This document shows, piece by piece, positions 1-11,064 of a DNA stretch of 64,000 nt. This stretch comes from Micrasema longulum (lineage: Eukaryota > Arthropoda > Insecta > Trichoptera > Brachycentridae): positions 1 through 64,000 of the forward strand of contig JAGVSM010003692.1 of assembly GCA_022494885.1 (NCBI GenBank), in the 5' to 3' direction. The notes under the pieces are model-generated. The model made no database searches and had not been told where the DNA came from. It was given only the letters and a program-made list of their open reading frames with translations. The position numbers and the translations under genes were made by a program. The first letter of the stretch is position 1. Each line of letters opens with the position of its first letter.

Positions 1-2
1 TG

Positions 3-997
3 GGCAGTAAAGTTAAAGTTAGCCCCTTGCGAGCTCTATCAATACCTCGACTGGAGCTGCAAGCGGCGCTAATGGCCGTGAGACTGGCAGACACCATCAA
101 GCGGGAGAGTGACGTCACTGTGGGGAGGACAGTCTATTGGACGGAGTCGGCGACGGTACTGTGCTGGGTACGAAACGACAGCCGTGCGTTCTCGCCGTTC
201 GTGGCCCATCGCCTCGGGGAGATAGATGAGTTATCTCACCCGAAAGAGTGGCGGTGGGTTCCGACTAAGATGAATCCCGCGGATGCTGCCACCAGGGACC
301 TCAACGCGCCTGATCTTACACCTCAGGGAGCCTGGTTCGGGGGACCGGCCTTCCTGACTGGGGAGGAGGGCGAATGGCCGCATCACCAGGGACGCGGCCT
401 GCAGCCCGACATCGCCGTCATGGAGGCAAAGCGCGCCGAACGCATAGTCACCGCGTTACAAGCGGCGCTGCCAGACGCCGCACGGTTTAGCTCGTGGAGA
501 CGGCTTATACGTGCCACGGCATGGTGCCTGCGGTTTGTGAATCGATGCCGCCGTGCCGCCCCAGAATGCGTGGGAAAATACCTAACCGCAAAGGAGTGTA
601 TAGCCGCTGAGCGATTGTGGATCAGGCGAACGCAAAACGACGCCTTTGGCAGCGACATAACAGCCCTAAAGCGGGGGGAGTCGCTACCCAGAGGCAGCCG
701 CCTGCATGCCCTCACGCCCCGGCTAGACGACACCGGACTGGTGAGGATGGGAACGCGGTTATACGCGGCCAGCGGCGTACGGGAAAATATTGGATTCCCG
801 ATAATATTAGACGCCGCGCAGCTGTACGTACAACTGATGCTGAGACACCGGCATGAGATGTGCTATCACGGAAGCACTGAGAGGACTATGGCAGATGTGC
901 GTCAAGATTTCTACGTGATGAGAATACGCACAAAGCTTCGATGGATTGTAGCTAACTGCCAGAAGTGTAAGAACGATCGTGCGCGACCGCAACCGCC
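3..997 (+). pseudogene. BEL/Pao pol: RNase H and integrase zinc-finger part (frame-shifted)
   Basis: The frame is open from the left edge, so this is the interior of a polyprotein and not a true start. The opening block IPRLELQAAL (about 48-77) is the hallmark of Pao-family polyproteins at the start of the RNase H-like region. The motif WTESATVLCW (about 138-167) corresponds to the usual WTDS block of these RNase H domains; the aspartate is glutamate here, which may impair catalysis. An HHCC zinc finger of the integrase runs from about 846 to 972 (two His, then CQKC). The frame is lost at about 995-1000, where one base appears to be missing, and integrase resumes in the next frame. It acted in cDNA synthesis and integration of the element; here it is probably a relic. 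Confidence 0.85.
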
Positions 998-2107
998 TTG
1001 GGACGTCTTCCGCCGGCGAGATTGGCACATCACATGCGCGCCTTCACGCATTGCGGAGTGGATCTGTTTGGACCGCTACACGTGACCATGGGACGGCGCA
1101 AAGAGAAGAGGTACGGGGCCTTGTTTACGTGTCTCACAACCAGGGCCGTACACATTGAGTTGGTGACGTCACTGAGCACCGACTCGACGATCCAAGCCAT
1201 CCGGCGGATGGCCGCCAGAAGAGGACACCCGTCTGTCTTGTACTCTGACAACGGGACAAATTTTCGCGGGGCCGATAAAGAGATGGCCGCTGCCTTCCGA
1301 GACGTAGCCGAGGACAAGAAAGTGCTAGATGAAATGAGCACTATGAAGATTGAGTGGAAGTTTATCCCTCCTTCATCCCCGCACATGGGAGGGGCATGGG
1401 AACGATTAGTTCGTTCCATTAAAAGGGCGCTGTTTGCTATACTGAGAGAGCAAGCGCCTAGAGAAGAGACGTTACGGACGGCGCTAGCCGAGGCTGAATT
1501 CTCGGTCAACAGCCGTCCGCTGACGCACGTGACAGTAGACCCTCGTGACGGAGCTCCTTTAACTCCGAATCACTTTTTAATTGGGTCATCCGGGGGCATG
1601 CCTTGCCTCGCGGATTACAGCGAAGCGCCGGAGAACGTGTGTTTGCGCAAACAATGGCGCATAGCCCAGAAGATGGCGGATGCTTTCTGGCGCCGATGGA
1701 TGCGCGAGTACCTGCCAGGCCTGGGCGGACGTCAGACATGGCGCATCGCGGCCACTCCCCTGCAAGTTGGAGACGTGGTAGTGATCACCGATCCCGCGAT
1801 GCCACGGAACCAATGGCCACGGGGAGTCGTCACGGGAACCATGCCCGGGAAGGACGGCCAGGTGCGAGCCGTCAGGGTGCGGACCTCCACGGGCGAGTAC
1901 ACAAGACCCACGGTCAAGATCGCGGTCCTGCTACGCCCCACTGATGTCAGCGCCCGGAAGACAGCGCCACGCGGCGGCGAGGCCCGATGCGGGACCAGCA
2001 GGTGCCGACTGCGCGACACCGGGGGGAGTGTATCGGACATCGCCGCGCGTGCGATAATACAACGTACAACACGGCCTGTGACGCGGCGAACGAGCGCCAA
2101 ACGTTAG
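998..2107 (+). pseudogene. BEL/Pao pol: integrase core and C-terminal domain
   Basis: This continues the upstream frame after a one-base frameshift; there is no real start codon. The DDE integrase core is complete: D in GVDLFGP (codon 1061-1063), D in YSDNGTNF (1247-1249) and E in GGAWERLVRSIKRAL (1400-1402). The downstream block with VGDVVVITD and WPRGVV is the small domain that follows integrase in BEL/Pao elements (DUF5641 type). The frame runs to a stop at 2105-2107, past the polypurine tract at 2021-2028 and into the LTR, as BEL frames often do. All three catalytic residues are kept, so the lesion upstream looks recent. Activity is unlikely without the joined polyprotein. Confidence 0.88.
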
Positions 2108-2434
2108 GCACCGACACCAAGCCGAGCGGCCCTTTTGCGGGCGCCCAGGCGGAGATGGTCGCTGCACGGGGAAAATGGACGGAATGACCGCGGAGAGACG
2201 GTCGAACCCCCGGCCGCGACTGAAGCTTCCCGAGTGGCCGCTAGGGCGACGAATGGCGCTCGGACGAGAGTGTGCGGTGCCAGTGTTTTTAGGTTAATAT
2301 TTGTATATCATGTGTTTATGTTTATTTTCGGCTAGGAGTCTCGATTTGTAATCTAACTAGCTGCCCCTAAAATAAAGACGGTTAATTATGTCACTCGCAG
2401 GGGCAGAAGTTAGGATGTCGAGACCCTAGCCACA
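2029..2434 (+). repeat. Probable 3' LTR of the BEL/Pao element
   Basis: It begins with TGTATCGGACATC immediately after the polypurine run GGGGGGAG and ends with CTAGCCACA, giving the expected TG...CA termini and about 406 bp. An AATAAA signal lies at about 2370-2375, some 60 bp before the proposed end, as expected for the R region. The left LTR is outside the window, so the ends are inferred and not confirmed by a second copy. Confidence 0.6.
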
Positions 2435-2479
2435 TATTTGTATCAGATTGCGGGGAATCAGACCCTGTCAAATCCTCTA

Positions 2480-2940
2480 AAACTCATGTCACCCTTTTTC
2501 TCAGTATGTAGGACCTTTCCCTGTATCATTTCTGCATTAAATAAGATACGGGGAAGAGGCCTACATACTCCCTTTACATGTAAAACTCATCTCGAGGGAG
2601 TTATTTTATCTTATAAGCATACGTGTAAAAACAGTATCTGAAATTGTCCAGCCAATAGGAGAGCGTGCTACGGCGTAAGCCGGGAAAGTCCGACCCCTTC
2701 TCGCTCTCCCTTGCGGCTTATGTATGCTGTCTCGTACCGTGCCCGACTGCGGCACGGTACAAATTACATGATAGAACCTCTGTATTTTTATTGAATAAAG
2801 TGTGTATAGTGTATAACCAAGACTGCGTTTTATTATATCTACGCCCTCTCCGCCTCTGATGTCGCCGCCTGCCCTTCTGAAGAAGAAAACTGAAGCCTGA
2901 AGAAAGCTATCACCCGATAGTCGGTCAAATAGCAGCTCCA
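2480..2940 (+). repeat. LTR-like segment with GC hairpin
   Basis: GC-rich DNA with CCAGCCAATAGG, a stable stem at 2734-2760 (GTACCGTGCC, 7-base loop, GGCACGGTAC) and an AATAAA at about 2793 followed by a GT-rich stretch. This layout resembles the U3-R-U5 order of an LTR, possibly a solo LTR of a Ty3/Gypsy-type element. No second copy is present in the window and no TG...CA boundary could be fixed, so the identity is tentative. Confidence 0.35.
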
Positions 2941-3067
2941 AGCCACCTCCTATCTACAGTTCAACTGTATGCACGGCGAGGTGTCGTGTATAATGTTCAT
3001 TATTGTTCGTTGTGATCGCTCAAAAGCTTAGCATATTTTAAGCACGTCGATAGTTATTTGTGATTGA

Positions 3068-3138
3068 GCTACAGATGAATCTCACCCACGCCAATAAAGG
3101 TTTCGGCTCTTTTTCATCACAAAAGCCAACAGATGGTA
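3068..3138 (-). repeat. Fragment of fold-back repeat family, cut by a SINE
   Basis: The segment matches, in reverse, the interior of the repeat seen whole at 20675-21185 (ATCTCACCC...ATAAAGGTTTC...CTCTTT...CAACAGATG). It stops exactly where the SINE at 3140 begins. Confidence 0.6.
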
Positions 3139-3139
3139 G

Positions 3140-3286
3140 TTTTTTTTGCACTACAACAGACCAAGAGGCCCAATCACATTGGTCATCAATCACATTTTAA
3201 TTCTTGTGTCCTCACTCGGAATTGAGCCCGGCAACTTCCGTGTATGAGTCAAGCGTCTTAATATCTACACCACGGAGGCCGCCGAG
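3140..3286 (-). mobile_element. tRNA-derived SINE (family B)
   Basis: Read on the minus strand it starts with a tRNA-like head containing a split pol III promoter (GTGTAGATATTAAGACGC near box A, GGGCTCAATTCCGAG at box B) and ends in an A run (T run on the plus strand, 3140-3147). It is clearly related to the copies at 11966-12138 (-) and 40157-40330 (+), but more diverged. Confidence 0.75.
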
Positions 3287-3349
3287 GAGATTCGCGAAAA
3301 TGTAGATGTTTAAACAAAGGCTAAACCAAACCCTTTAAAAAACCGGAAA

Positions 3350-4065
3350 CTGTCATATGTCTATATCTGAGTTTGATTCGCAGTAATCTTGAGTATGCCT
3401 CATGCGTATGGAGTCCGCAATATCAAAATCATATAAATTCAATAGAATCTCTTCAAAAAAAGTTCTTAAAGTACCTTTTGTATAAGTTCCATATTTCTAA
3501 CCTACGTTAAAATTCAAATTACAAGCAACTTCTAACTCTTTTTCATTTTAATTCTCTGATAAAAAGCCGCATTGTTTTCGATATAAAATTTCGGTATAAA
3601 ATATTAAACTACAAAGTAGATACTAACCTCCTAAATAAAATACAAATAAATGCTGGATTGAGAACACTCAGACATCGGGAAATATTCAAATTACCTTTGT
3701 TTTCAAATAATGCTACATACCACACACATATGGCCCGCATGTGTCGGGAATATAATATATACTGCCGAAACAATAAAATTGGCATTTTTCATGATACTCT
3801 CTCAGCTTTTGCTAATAATCTCTTAGGAATAAATCTTATTCAATAAGTTCACACGTACAACTTATTCTTTATTGCATTGTATCCTGTATAAAAAAAATAT
3901 GAAAAAATATGTATAACAACATTATATATAAATCTAGTTTGTGTAATTCTATAATTGAAGATATATATGCATGTAAAATTGTATCCACGAATGCTTTCAA
4001 ATTGTATGTTTTCTAGTATGTATCTTTGTTGAATTACCTATTAAAATAAAATAAAATAAATAAAT
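3350..4065 (+). mobile_element. LINE 3' remnant, reverse transcriptase C-terminus
   Basis: Translation shows the typical C-terminal block of Jockey/CR1-like reverse transcriptases: SNLEYASCVWSPQYQNH, then a longer tail ending in a stop near 3846 (RTLRHREIFKLPLFSNNATY). Several frameshifts and stops make it a relic. It ends in an A-rich (AAAT)n tail at about 4043-4064. The same tail family occurs again at 63320-63815. Confidence 0.75.
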
Positions 4066-4162
4066 GGTTAATGAGCCAGCGAATGGCAGGATAAGCCCTG
4101 TAATTTCCCAGACTTAAATATTCCCTTCGCAAAATTGTTTTCGCTCTCTGTTGCAATAAATT
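4066..4162 (-). repeat. Fragment of fold-back repeat family
   Basis: It contains GAGCCAGCGAATGGCAGG, ATAAGCCCTGTAA and TCTCTGTTGCAA, matching in reverse the core of the repeat at 20675-21185. It directly abuts the A-rich tail of the LINE remnant to its left. Confidence 0.55.
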
Positions 4163-4437
4163 TAGAAGGAAAAAGTTTTCAAAATGGCTGCCATGCGCTC
4201 CTTGTTATCGCTCTTAGGGGATGAAAATGTCTTATTTCATATCGTTTCATTACCTCCGTTATTCCTCGTCGGGCGGAGACTTGTCTATTCGAGCGTGAGG
4301 TTATGTTATTATTGCTTTCTCGTTCTAGATGGGGTGGATGGAGGCTTTTCTTGTTAGTCCATTTGTTACGAACAAACCCCAACTCATACCAGATTCATTT
4401 TAAGTAATATCCCTTTCGATCACTCGCATATACACGA

Positions 4438-4722
4438 CTTTTTAGGCTGAGGATCTCAAGATTAGATTAGCACGATTTTTTAGGCCAAGAATCTCAAGAT
4501 TCACACAAATTGCTAGAATGAAAATTTCAAGATTTACAGGAACGTTTAAACTGAAAATCTTTAGATCTCATAGAGATTTACACGTATTTTTAGGCCCAGG
4601 ATATCAAGACACGAATTACTAGACTGAAAATTTCAAGGTTTACGGGAATTTTTAGACCGTACATTTCAAAATTAGATTTACACATTTTTTTAGGTCAAAG
4701 ATCTGAAGATTAACACGAATTA
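4438..4722. repeat. Degenerate minisatellite, left half
   Basis: Imperfect tandem units of about 40-50 bp built on ACTGAAAATTTCAAGATTTA, then CAGGAACGTTTA and TTTAGGCCCAGGAT. The units differ by substitutions and small indels. The array continues at 5342-5668 after an inserted retroposon. No coding potential is seen. Confidence 0.65.
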
Positions 4723-5341
4723 ACTGTATTGCCCCATTTGTATCAACCGCCTTTGGTAAAAAGCAATACAATGTAATTGCTCCAAAAATATTTATTGATT
4801 TATTGCCAAATGTAAAATACTCAAAATGTAAAACAAATTTTAAAATAAAAATAACTGCGCATATAAATAGTGTAGCGAGAGATTTTTTTGAAAAATATAT
4901 GTTAATTAAAAAAATGTAGTACTTTATATAATTGGTACACATATTATTTATATTTTTATGTATGTCATTGCTTTATATTTGTTTTATTATATATTATACT
5001 ATTTTATTTATGTTTAAGTAACATGTATTCTTGGCACATATACATATATACTTTATATTTGTATAATAATGATTTTTAATTTCTTACATTTGATTAGCTA
5101 GGCATTTATAATTAAGTAGTTTTAGTTTTTCTTTTTTATGTTATTGTTTTATTAGTATAGGACTACTTACGCTCTAAAGATAGAAAATCTCCATCTTAGA
5201 ACAGGCCGAGCCATATTAGATGGAGACTATCATCAACAGAGAACACTCTGTTTTCATTTTACATTAATTGGATTTATATAGATTCCCTGTTATTAAGTAT
5301 GTATATGATTTTTTTGCAATAAATTTATAAATAAAATAAAT
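4723..5341 (+). mobile_element. 5'-truncated LINE tail inserted in the minisatellite
   Basis: The 619-bp insert is flanked by a 5-bp duplication AATTA (4718-4722 and 5342-5346). Removing insert plus one copy restores the array unit. It ends in (ATAAA)n, as expected for target-primed reverse transcription. Its start shares AAAAAGCAATACAATGTAAT-like sequence with 11015-11050, so it is a dispersed tail. No intact frame is present. Confidence 0.65.
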
Positions 5342-5668
5342 AATTACTAGAACGAAAATTTCAAGATTTACACGACGCGACGTTTAGACTGACAATCTTT
5401 AGATCTCGTGGAGATTTACACGTATTTGTAGGCCCAGGATGTTAAGACACGAATTGCTAGACTGAATATTTCAAGGTTTACGGAACGTTAGGACTGAAAA
5501 TCTCAAGATTTTTTTAGATTAACGCGAATTCGTAGGGCCAGGGTCTCAGGATTTACACGAGTTACTAGACTGAAAATTTCCAGATTTACAGGAATGTTTA
5601 GACTAAAAATCTCAAGATTATTAGATTTACACGACGAGGATTTCAAGATTCACACGAATTGCCAATAA
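5342..5668. repeat. Degenerate minisatellite, right half
   Basis: It continues the array of 4438-4722 with the same unit (CTAGACTGAAAATTTCCAGA, CAGGAATGTTTAGACT and so on). Confidence 0.65.
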
Positions 5669-5723
5669 TTATCAATTAATAATTATAGTATTCTAGAATA
5701 AAAATTACAATTAGAAAATTTTC

Positions 5724-5893
5724 ACAGGTGGAAGAGTTGAGGAAATGTGGATGTTCAAACATGGGCAGAGCGGTGAATGTTACGTAGTGTGTAAAGTAGC
5801 CACTTAAACCAGCCAATGACAGGTTATAAGCCCCGAAAATGCCTACACTTCCATATTTCCTTTACAATTTTTTTCCCTCTCTGTTGCAACAAA
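5724..5893 (-). repeat. Fragment of fold-back repeat family
   Basis: Reverse match to the family core: TGAATGTTACGTAGTGTG, AGCCACTTAAACCAGCCAAT, TATAAGCCCCGAAAATGCC and a TCTCTGTTGCAAC end. Confidence 0.7.
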
Positions 5894-6307
5894 TTTATAT
5901 ATCAGCTTTAAGCTGCTCGCTTAAAATTAATATAATAATAAAGAAATAAAATAAGATGAACAATTTTCTATACAAACTGGCCATCGAGGGGGTCAAAATA
6001 ATTTTACGATTTTATTTCTTTACTGTCGCATACAAAAAATACAGAAACCATTGTGAAGCATCGGTGAATAAGCTTATTTTTCCGCCCAGGGAAAATTTAT
6101 TCCACGGCATACTTACAGCCCATAAAATATGAAACTAACGAAACATTGATGGCAACTGGTAACCCCAAAATAACTATTTATTACTGTTTTGTATAAATAA
6201 TTAGATCTTACCTTTCCAGCTATAAAAAATGCTAATTTATTTACTTGTCTAGACTAGCTAATCGATACCCTAGTTCAATGGGGAACTGATTTAAAATATC
6301 TATTCTT

Positions 6308-6660
6308 CTTCTTGCTACTGGCCTCCTGGTGGCATGTCCCATTTACTTGGAGTCAACATCCTAGTCTTCAGTCCACACGTCGGACCAAGAGGTTTGTTGT
6401 TTGGTTTCTGTTTTACGGCCGGTCGCCACCTGACGCCGATACAGTAACCCCTCTTGCTGACTGGGCTTAGGATGTCACCGTTGACTATTGTGCCTCCGCC
6501 GCCATCCTTGACACGACGTCCTGCCCGACGCCACTGTCTTCCAACAGCCCATAGCCCGAAGTATGTCTGGGTGGCCTGAGAGAAGATTTATGCCCCTTTC
6601 GCCTATTTCGCCGTTCTGGAGCCTTATGCTGGAAATATGTGACATTTTGTCACCCACTCG
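6308..6660 (-). mobile_element. Retroposon-like 3' relic, unclassified
   Basis: On the minus strand the segment has a GC-richer, coding-like stretch (VGDKMSHISSIRLQNGEIG in one frame, with later frame changes) and ends in an AAGAAGAAGAAT run (6305-6316 on the plus strand). The trinucleotide tail suggests an RTE-type or related LINE 3' end. I do not recognise the protein piece. Confidence 0.4.
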
Positions 6661-7040
6661 ACAATAGTCGATTGGTCATCTCGATTGCTTTGTCATAATG
6701 CTATTCTTGAAAATCCGCCGACAATTTGATTACAAAGACGAATGAAAAAGTGGCAGCACTAACAAATTTGTATTTATCTGTGGCTCTCCTGGTCTTCTGC
6801 CACACGTAAACCTTTATTGTTTCTTGTCAGATTTCTTCCGTTTAATATTTTGCGTATGGAATATTTTATGTATGGAATATTATGAAAAAATAAAGTGAAA
6901 TGTTTTACTGAGACACTGCAACATTTATAATTATTATTTGCCTTTGACATAACACACATCTACATGTTATTAGAAAAATTTCATATTAATTTAATGGATT
7001 TAAAAAACATATTGTATAATATACGAGTATATCTTAAATA

Positions 7041-7291
7041 CTTAAGCTAGGGTTTCCTAGGACAGCGGTGCCCGTTTTTTAACGGCCGTAGTGAACGGTG
7101 ATGCGGTGGACAGCCGTCGTAACGATGACTAGAGTGTGGTTTCCTAGGAAAACGGGGTTATCAACACCATTTAACACCGTTTCCCTAGGAAACCACTCTC
7201 TAGATGACGTTACGACGGCTTCCCACCGCATCACCGTTCACTACGGCCGTTAAGATACGGGCACCGCTGTCCTAGGAAACCCTAGCTTAAG
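7041..7291. repeat. Nearly perfect 251-bp hairpin MITE
   Basis: Arms of about 119 bp (7041-7159 and 7173-7291) are almost exact reverse complements. Each starts CTTAAGCTAGGGTTTCCT and carries the same GC-rich blocks in mirror order (GACAGCGGTGCCCG, AACGGCCGTAGTGAACGG, GATGCGGTGG). The loop is only a dozen bases. TTAA occurs at both outer ends, compatible with a TTAA target site, but it is part of the palindrome. There is no coding capacity. A transcript of either strand would fold into a long double strand. Confidence 0.8.
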
Positions 7292-8195
7292 AGAGATAAA
7301 ATAATTTTTAAATCCTGTTTCTAGTGAAACTTTATTTGATAATGGATTAAAAATAAGTACAGTTACATTTGTTGATACGCCATCATCATTACATTGATCA
7401 GTGTTGTCAATTTTAAGTTTAAATACAACAAAAGTATCCACTCGTCATTCAAACATGAATGCCGAGCATTTTACAAAAAGGAAGTTTATCAATGTCGAGT
7501 ACTTTGGGGCACTCGAGATAAAGTCGATTGGTTTTCGATCGACTGCATTCGTATAGGTGGTTCAAGAATGCTGTTACTCGTCGAATTACGGAAGTCGCAT
7601 ACGATTTTAAAGACGAACGAGTCCAGCATAAGGCCCCCACTGTGTGCACTTCACCACAGCCGTTGAGGTCTTCACCCGTATCCCTGGGTAAGGGATCGCG
7701 TTATACCCCGCAATACTGGGTCCTCATCCAAACTTAGCCACGTGAACACTTTGGAGTATTGAAGTGAAAGGTGCCCGCCCCCGCGGCGTGGACGCGCTGA
7801 ATGAGAATCACTCCAGTGAGAACTGAGAAGATGACTCAGTCCTCCATGAGCCGAGTTAATGGTCTCGTTTAGGTAAAACAGGTAAATGCTCGTATATGCC
7901 AACAAACCATAGCCCAAGACCAAGGGCTCATTCAAAATACCTCATTTTGAGAAAACTGCGTTTGAAAATAAATCACAAATACCTCTCTCCGATGTAAAAG
8001 TATTTTAAAACCCTTTTACTCTTTATTAGACCAAACGCGTAAGTAATTTATTAGCCTTTCATACCTGCATAATTGTTTACGACACTTTGATATAAAAGTT
8101 TTCTTAAATCATATAAAAAGTCATCGCTCTTCTACTTATTTCTACCCAAACTTAAAAAGTCCTTTGAGAATCTTATTTCCATAGAGAAACAATTC
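7292..8195. other. No gene recognised; GC-richer block at 7600-7930
   Basis: Mostly AT-rich. A block at about 7600-7930 has higher GC and short open frames on both strands without a recognisable motif, splice pattern or repeat partner in this window. It may be a relic of a mobile element. Confidence 0.3.
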
Positions 8196-8199
8196 ATTG

Positions 8200-8405
8200 T
8201 TATTGGTATTATTTCAGCGCTTCAGACTCCTTTGATTATTTGATGTATTGTTTGAAGCAGGGGCTCTAGTGCGTATTTTTATAGTTCGCTAGTGATGCTG
8301 TCTGCGCCAGGGGCTTTATTGGTTTTTAATTTCTTTATGGCTAACTTAATTTCTGGCAGCGTCGGTTCTTGCGTGTTACTTGTTGTTACCAACTCGTATT
8401 TAGTC
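8200..8405 (-). mobile_element. RTE-type LINE reverse transcriptase relic
   Basis: Minus-strand translation gives EPTLPEIKLAIKKLKTNKAP followed by GADSITSEL, the block that opens the reverse transcriptase domain in RTE-like elements, then a stop and a degraded continuation. Only this short piece survives. Confidence 0.6.
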
Positions 8406-9160
8406 GTTATTTAACCGCCAGCCGGTTTTGACGCGAGCTTGATATTTCATTTTAATCTTGGGATTTGGATGCCTGATTGTGCGTGAAAGCGTGTAAAAAC
8501 TGTTCCAATATAAGAAAAAAAGATGTGTAACTTTTCGTTGATAATTGGGAACCTAGGTACTTGCTAATGATTGAATTCCAAATCTAAAAATAACTCACAT
8601 TCAAATATTGAATTTAAGTAGGTACCGAAGTACTTGTTTATGTTTGAATTCCAAAACATAAAATAATTTACTATCGATAATAGAATTCGTTTTGCAAATA
8701 TCAAACTCTGCTCTTCTACCAACAGGGGTGCACTTTATGTGGGATTGCAATTTTCAGAAATATATTAAATGTCAGTTAATATTATTTTATCATTACAGAA
8801 AATCCATTAAAAATAAATCATTGGATTTTAAGGAATTTAAAGAAAGAATCTGATTAGGATCCATAAAAAGCGAATGTTGTTTGCAAACTTCAAAAACAAG
8901 CTTTTTTTATATACATAAAAACAACATCATTACTTTTTTTGTTTGTGCATTCTCGGCAAATGCAGCCCTGGCCCAAAGATGAATAAAACATTTACGCTCC
9001 TAATTTTTTTTTATTTAACAGGTTTTTTGATTTTAAGCCATAATATGCCCATGGCAAAGCTCATCATTTTGCTGAAAAGCGCACGTTAATCGGTCGAGTT
9101 GTTATTTAGTCTATCGAGGACGCGCATATAAACATTGCCTTTTTTATACATAGATGAAAA
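8406..9160. other. No gene recognised
   Basis: AT-rich DNA with two loosely similar stretches around 8560-8600 and 8620-8660 (GAATTCCAAA...). Nothing coding is seen. Confidence 0.3.
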
Positions 9161-9161
9161 G

Positions 9162-9870
9162 AGTTTTTTTTTTTTTTTTTTATTTATTGGGGATATCAAC
9201 AGTAATACATGTAATACAAATATAACAAATAACATATACAGAGAATAAAACCAATGACAGATATTCACAGAAATACATTAAATACACGTACAATACATAC
9301 TAGTGTGTTTGTGTGAGTGTAAGTGAGTGAGAGGGTGGGTGTGTGGGTGTGTTATATTGGAAAGAGGGTGTCAGGTATCGAAAATATAAATATATATAAA
9401 ATATTAAGAAATAGAGATAAAATTTAATAAAATAAAATAAAACTTCATTATTGAAACTAAGTATAAGACAAAAAAGTATGTTTTAAGACGCGCATTTTAA
9501 ATGTTATTTTTTTACAATCAAATGGATCAATAAGGGAAAGTTCAAATTATATTCACTAACAAAACGTATAAGTGGAGAGTTCTGGGCATAGTTCGTACGA
9601 ACTGCTGGCACATGAAATAGAGAGCTCGACGTGTGACGGGTGCGGTAGCCGGGACATTTAATGATAACTCTGACAAAAGAGCCGGACTATCAAGGCGTCC
9701 ACTGAGTATGTCATGAAGCACCCCCATGTCCAACAGTAGACGGCGATCTTCTAAAGTAAGCAAGTGGTGTTTTTTGCAGGAAGACATATAATTGAGATCG
9801 GTATACCTGCATCTCCAGTTAAGATGTCTAAGAAATGTCCATTGAATTTTCTCAAGTTTGAATACATTTA
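9162..9870 (-). mobile_element. LINE 3' remnant with poly(A) end
   Basis: The minus-strand 3' end is a run of 19 A (T run at 9163-9181). Upstream, broken frames show the reverse transcriptase C-terminus (LEDRRLLLDMGVLHDILSGR, then VRTNYAQNSPL after a frameshift). This is a paralogue of 12905-13400, with which it shares long stretches such as GTGTGACGGGTGCGGTAGCC. Confidence 0.75.
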
Positions 9871-10029
9871 AAAAGAAATGTTATGTTTACTGTAAGATGA
9901 TATAAATAAATATGTAATTAAAGTTAGTATAAATATTAGTTTATATATCTACTTATTGTAATAAAAGCCAACTAATAAATCAAATATTAAAAATAAAAAT
10001 AATATATTGGACAACCTTGTGAAAAATTT

Positions 10030-10240
10030 ATCATCATCATTCCCTTTTCGCAGCTAATGGTACATAGGGCACTGCATTTGAACATTGGTTGCGATTGCGT
10101 TTGGTCGCAGCGAATCTTGATCATTTTTTGTTACATGTAGATAAGATGATCAGTCTTACGCTTCAGGTACCAGTCCAGGGACAATGGAATATTCTGGTGT
10201 GAAAACACCCTTTTAAATAAATATTCAATATCAAACATTT
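10030..10240 (-). mobile_element. SINE family A, head missing
   Basis: It starts with TCATCATCATTCCCTTTTCG and carries ATGATCAGTCTTACGCTTCA and GAAAACACCCTTTTAAATAA, matching 13595-13857 and 41062-41322. The tRNA-like head is absent. Confidence 0.7.
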
Positions 10241-10573
10241 TTAATTTTTTTCTATGATATATTTTGTTGCCCTTTAATAAAAAGAAATATTTTTGTGTTT
10301 TTTTTTTTGATAATTTTTATTTCCTTTTTTAATTACTATAAAAAATGCCATATAATCTTTTACGGAATATTTTAAAATTATAACTGTCCATTATTTATTA
10401 TAGGAGCAAAAATTCATTAACATTTTCTTGTATACCCACGAACAGGCTATGCCTTTGTAGGATTTTTTGTTTACTATTTTTACTATTAATATGTATTTCA
10501 TTGCTATGTAATTATGTTTTATTTTTTAATAATCTGTTTTATCACTTATGTTTATAGTAAAAAAACAAAAAAT

Positions 10574-10669
10574 ATTTTTTTTTTTTTTTTAAATACATCT
10601 CGGGAATCGAACTCAAGACCCCTTGCTCAGTAGGCAAACGCGCTGACCATAACACCACGAGGCCGCCGA
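10574..10669 (-). mobile_element. tRNA-headed short SINE with A tail
   Basis: The minus strand reads as a tRNA-like head (box A region TGGTGTTATGGTCAGCGCG, box B GAGTTCGATTCCCGA) followed at once by a poly(A) tract (T run 10576-10590). It lacks the body seen in other SINEs here. Confidence 0.65.
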
Positions 10670-11064
10670 TAATAATTTCAACTTATAAATAAAATGTTTA
10701 AAGTTGATATTAGATTATGTAAAAGTGCTGCCAAAAAGGAAAATGCCCTTTTTGGCTAGTCGCCATAATGTTCTTCGATAATACGACTCAATAACAATAA
10801 TGTCTGTAATCGGCCATTAGACTACAGAGGAAAATCTCCCTCTAACAGAAAAAAATGGACACTAATGTTCCCTCGTGAAATTATTGTAGGAACGGCTACA
10901 TTGTTGGTTCGTGGTTATTTATGCGACTTTAATTTGATTCTGATTATCGATTTTTTTACCAATGTATTTTTGTATAATTTGGCTCATTTGGCAAATGCGT
11001 CTGCATTTGGCAAAAAGCAATACAATACAATATACAATAACTCCAAAATATTTAACTACCTAAT

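Larger units (their letters stand above)
1..2434 (+). mobile_element. BEL/Pao LTR retrotransposon, 3' part
   Basis: The left edge of the window lies inside the pol gene of a BEL/Pao element. In order along the plus strand are a Pao-type RNase H region, an integrase zinc finger, an integrase core, the C-terminal domain usual for BEL integrases, a polypurine tract (2021-2028) and a probable 3' LTR (2029-2434). Gag, protease and reverse transcriptase lie to the left, outside the window. The coding region is much richer in GC than its surroundings. One frameshift near 995-1000 separates RNase H from the integrase core, so this copy is probably not autonomous. No target-site duplication can be tested because the 5' end is missing. 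Confidence 0.9.

Noticed and set aside
2734..2760. Rho-independent type terminator
   Set aside because: It is a GC hairpin but the context is a eukaryotic LTR-like sequence, and no T run follows.
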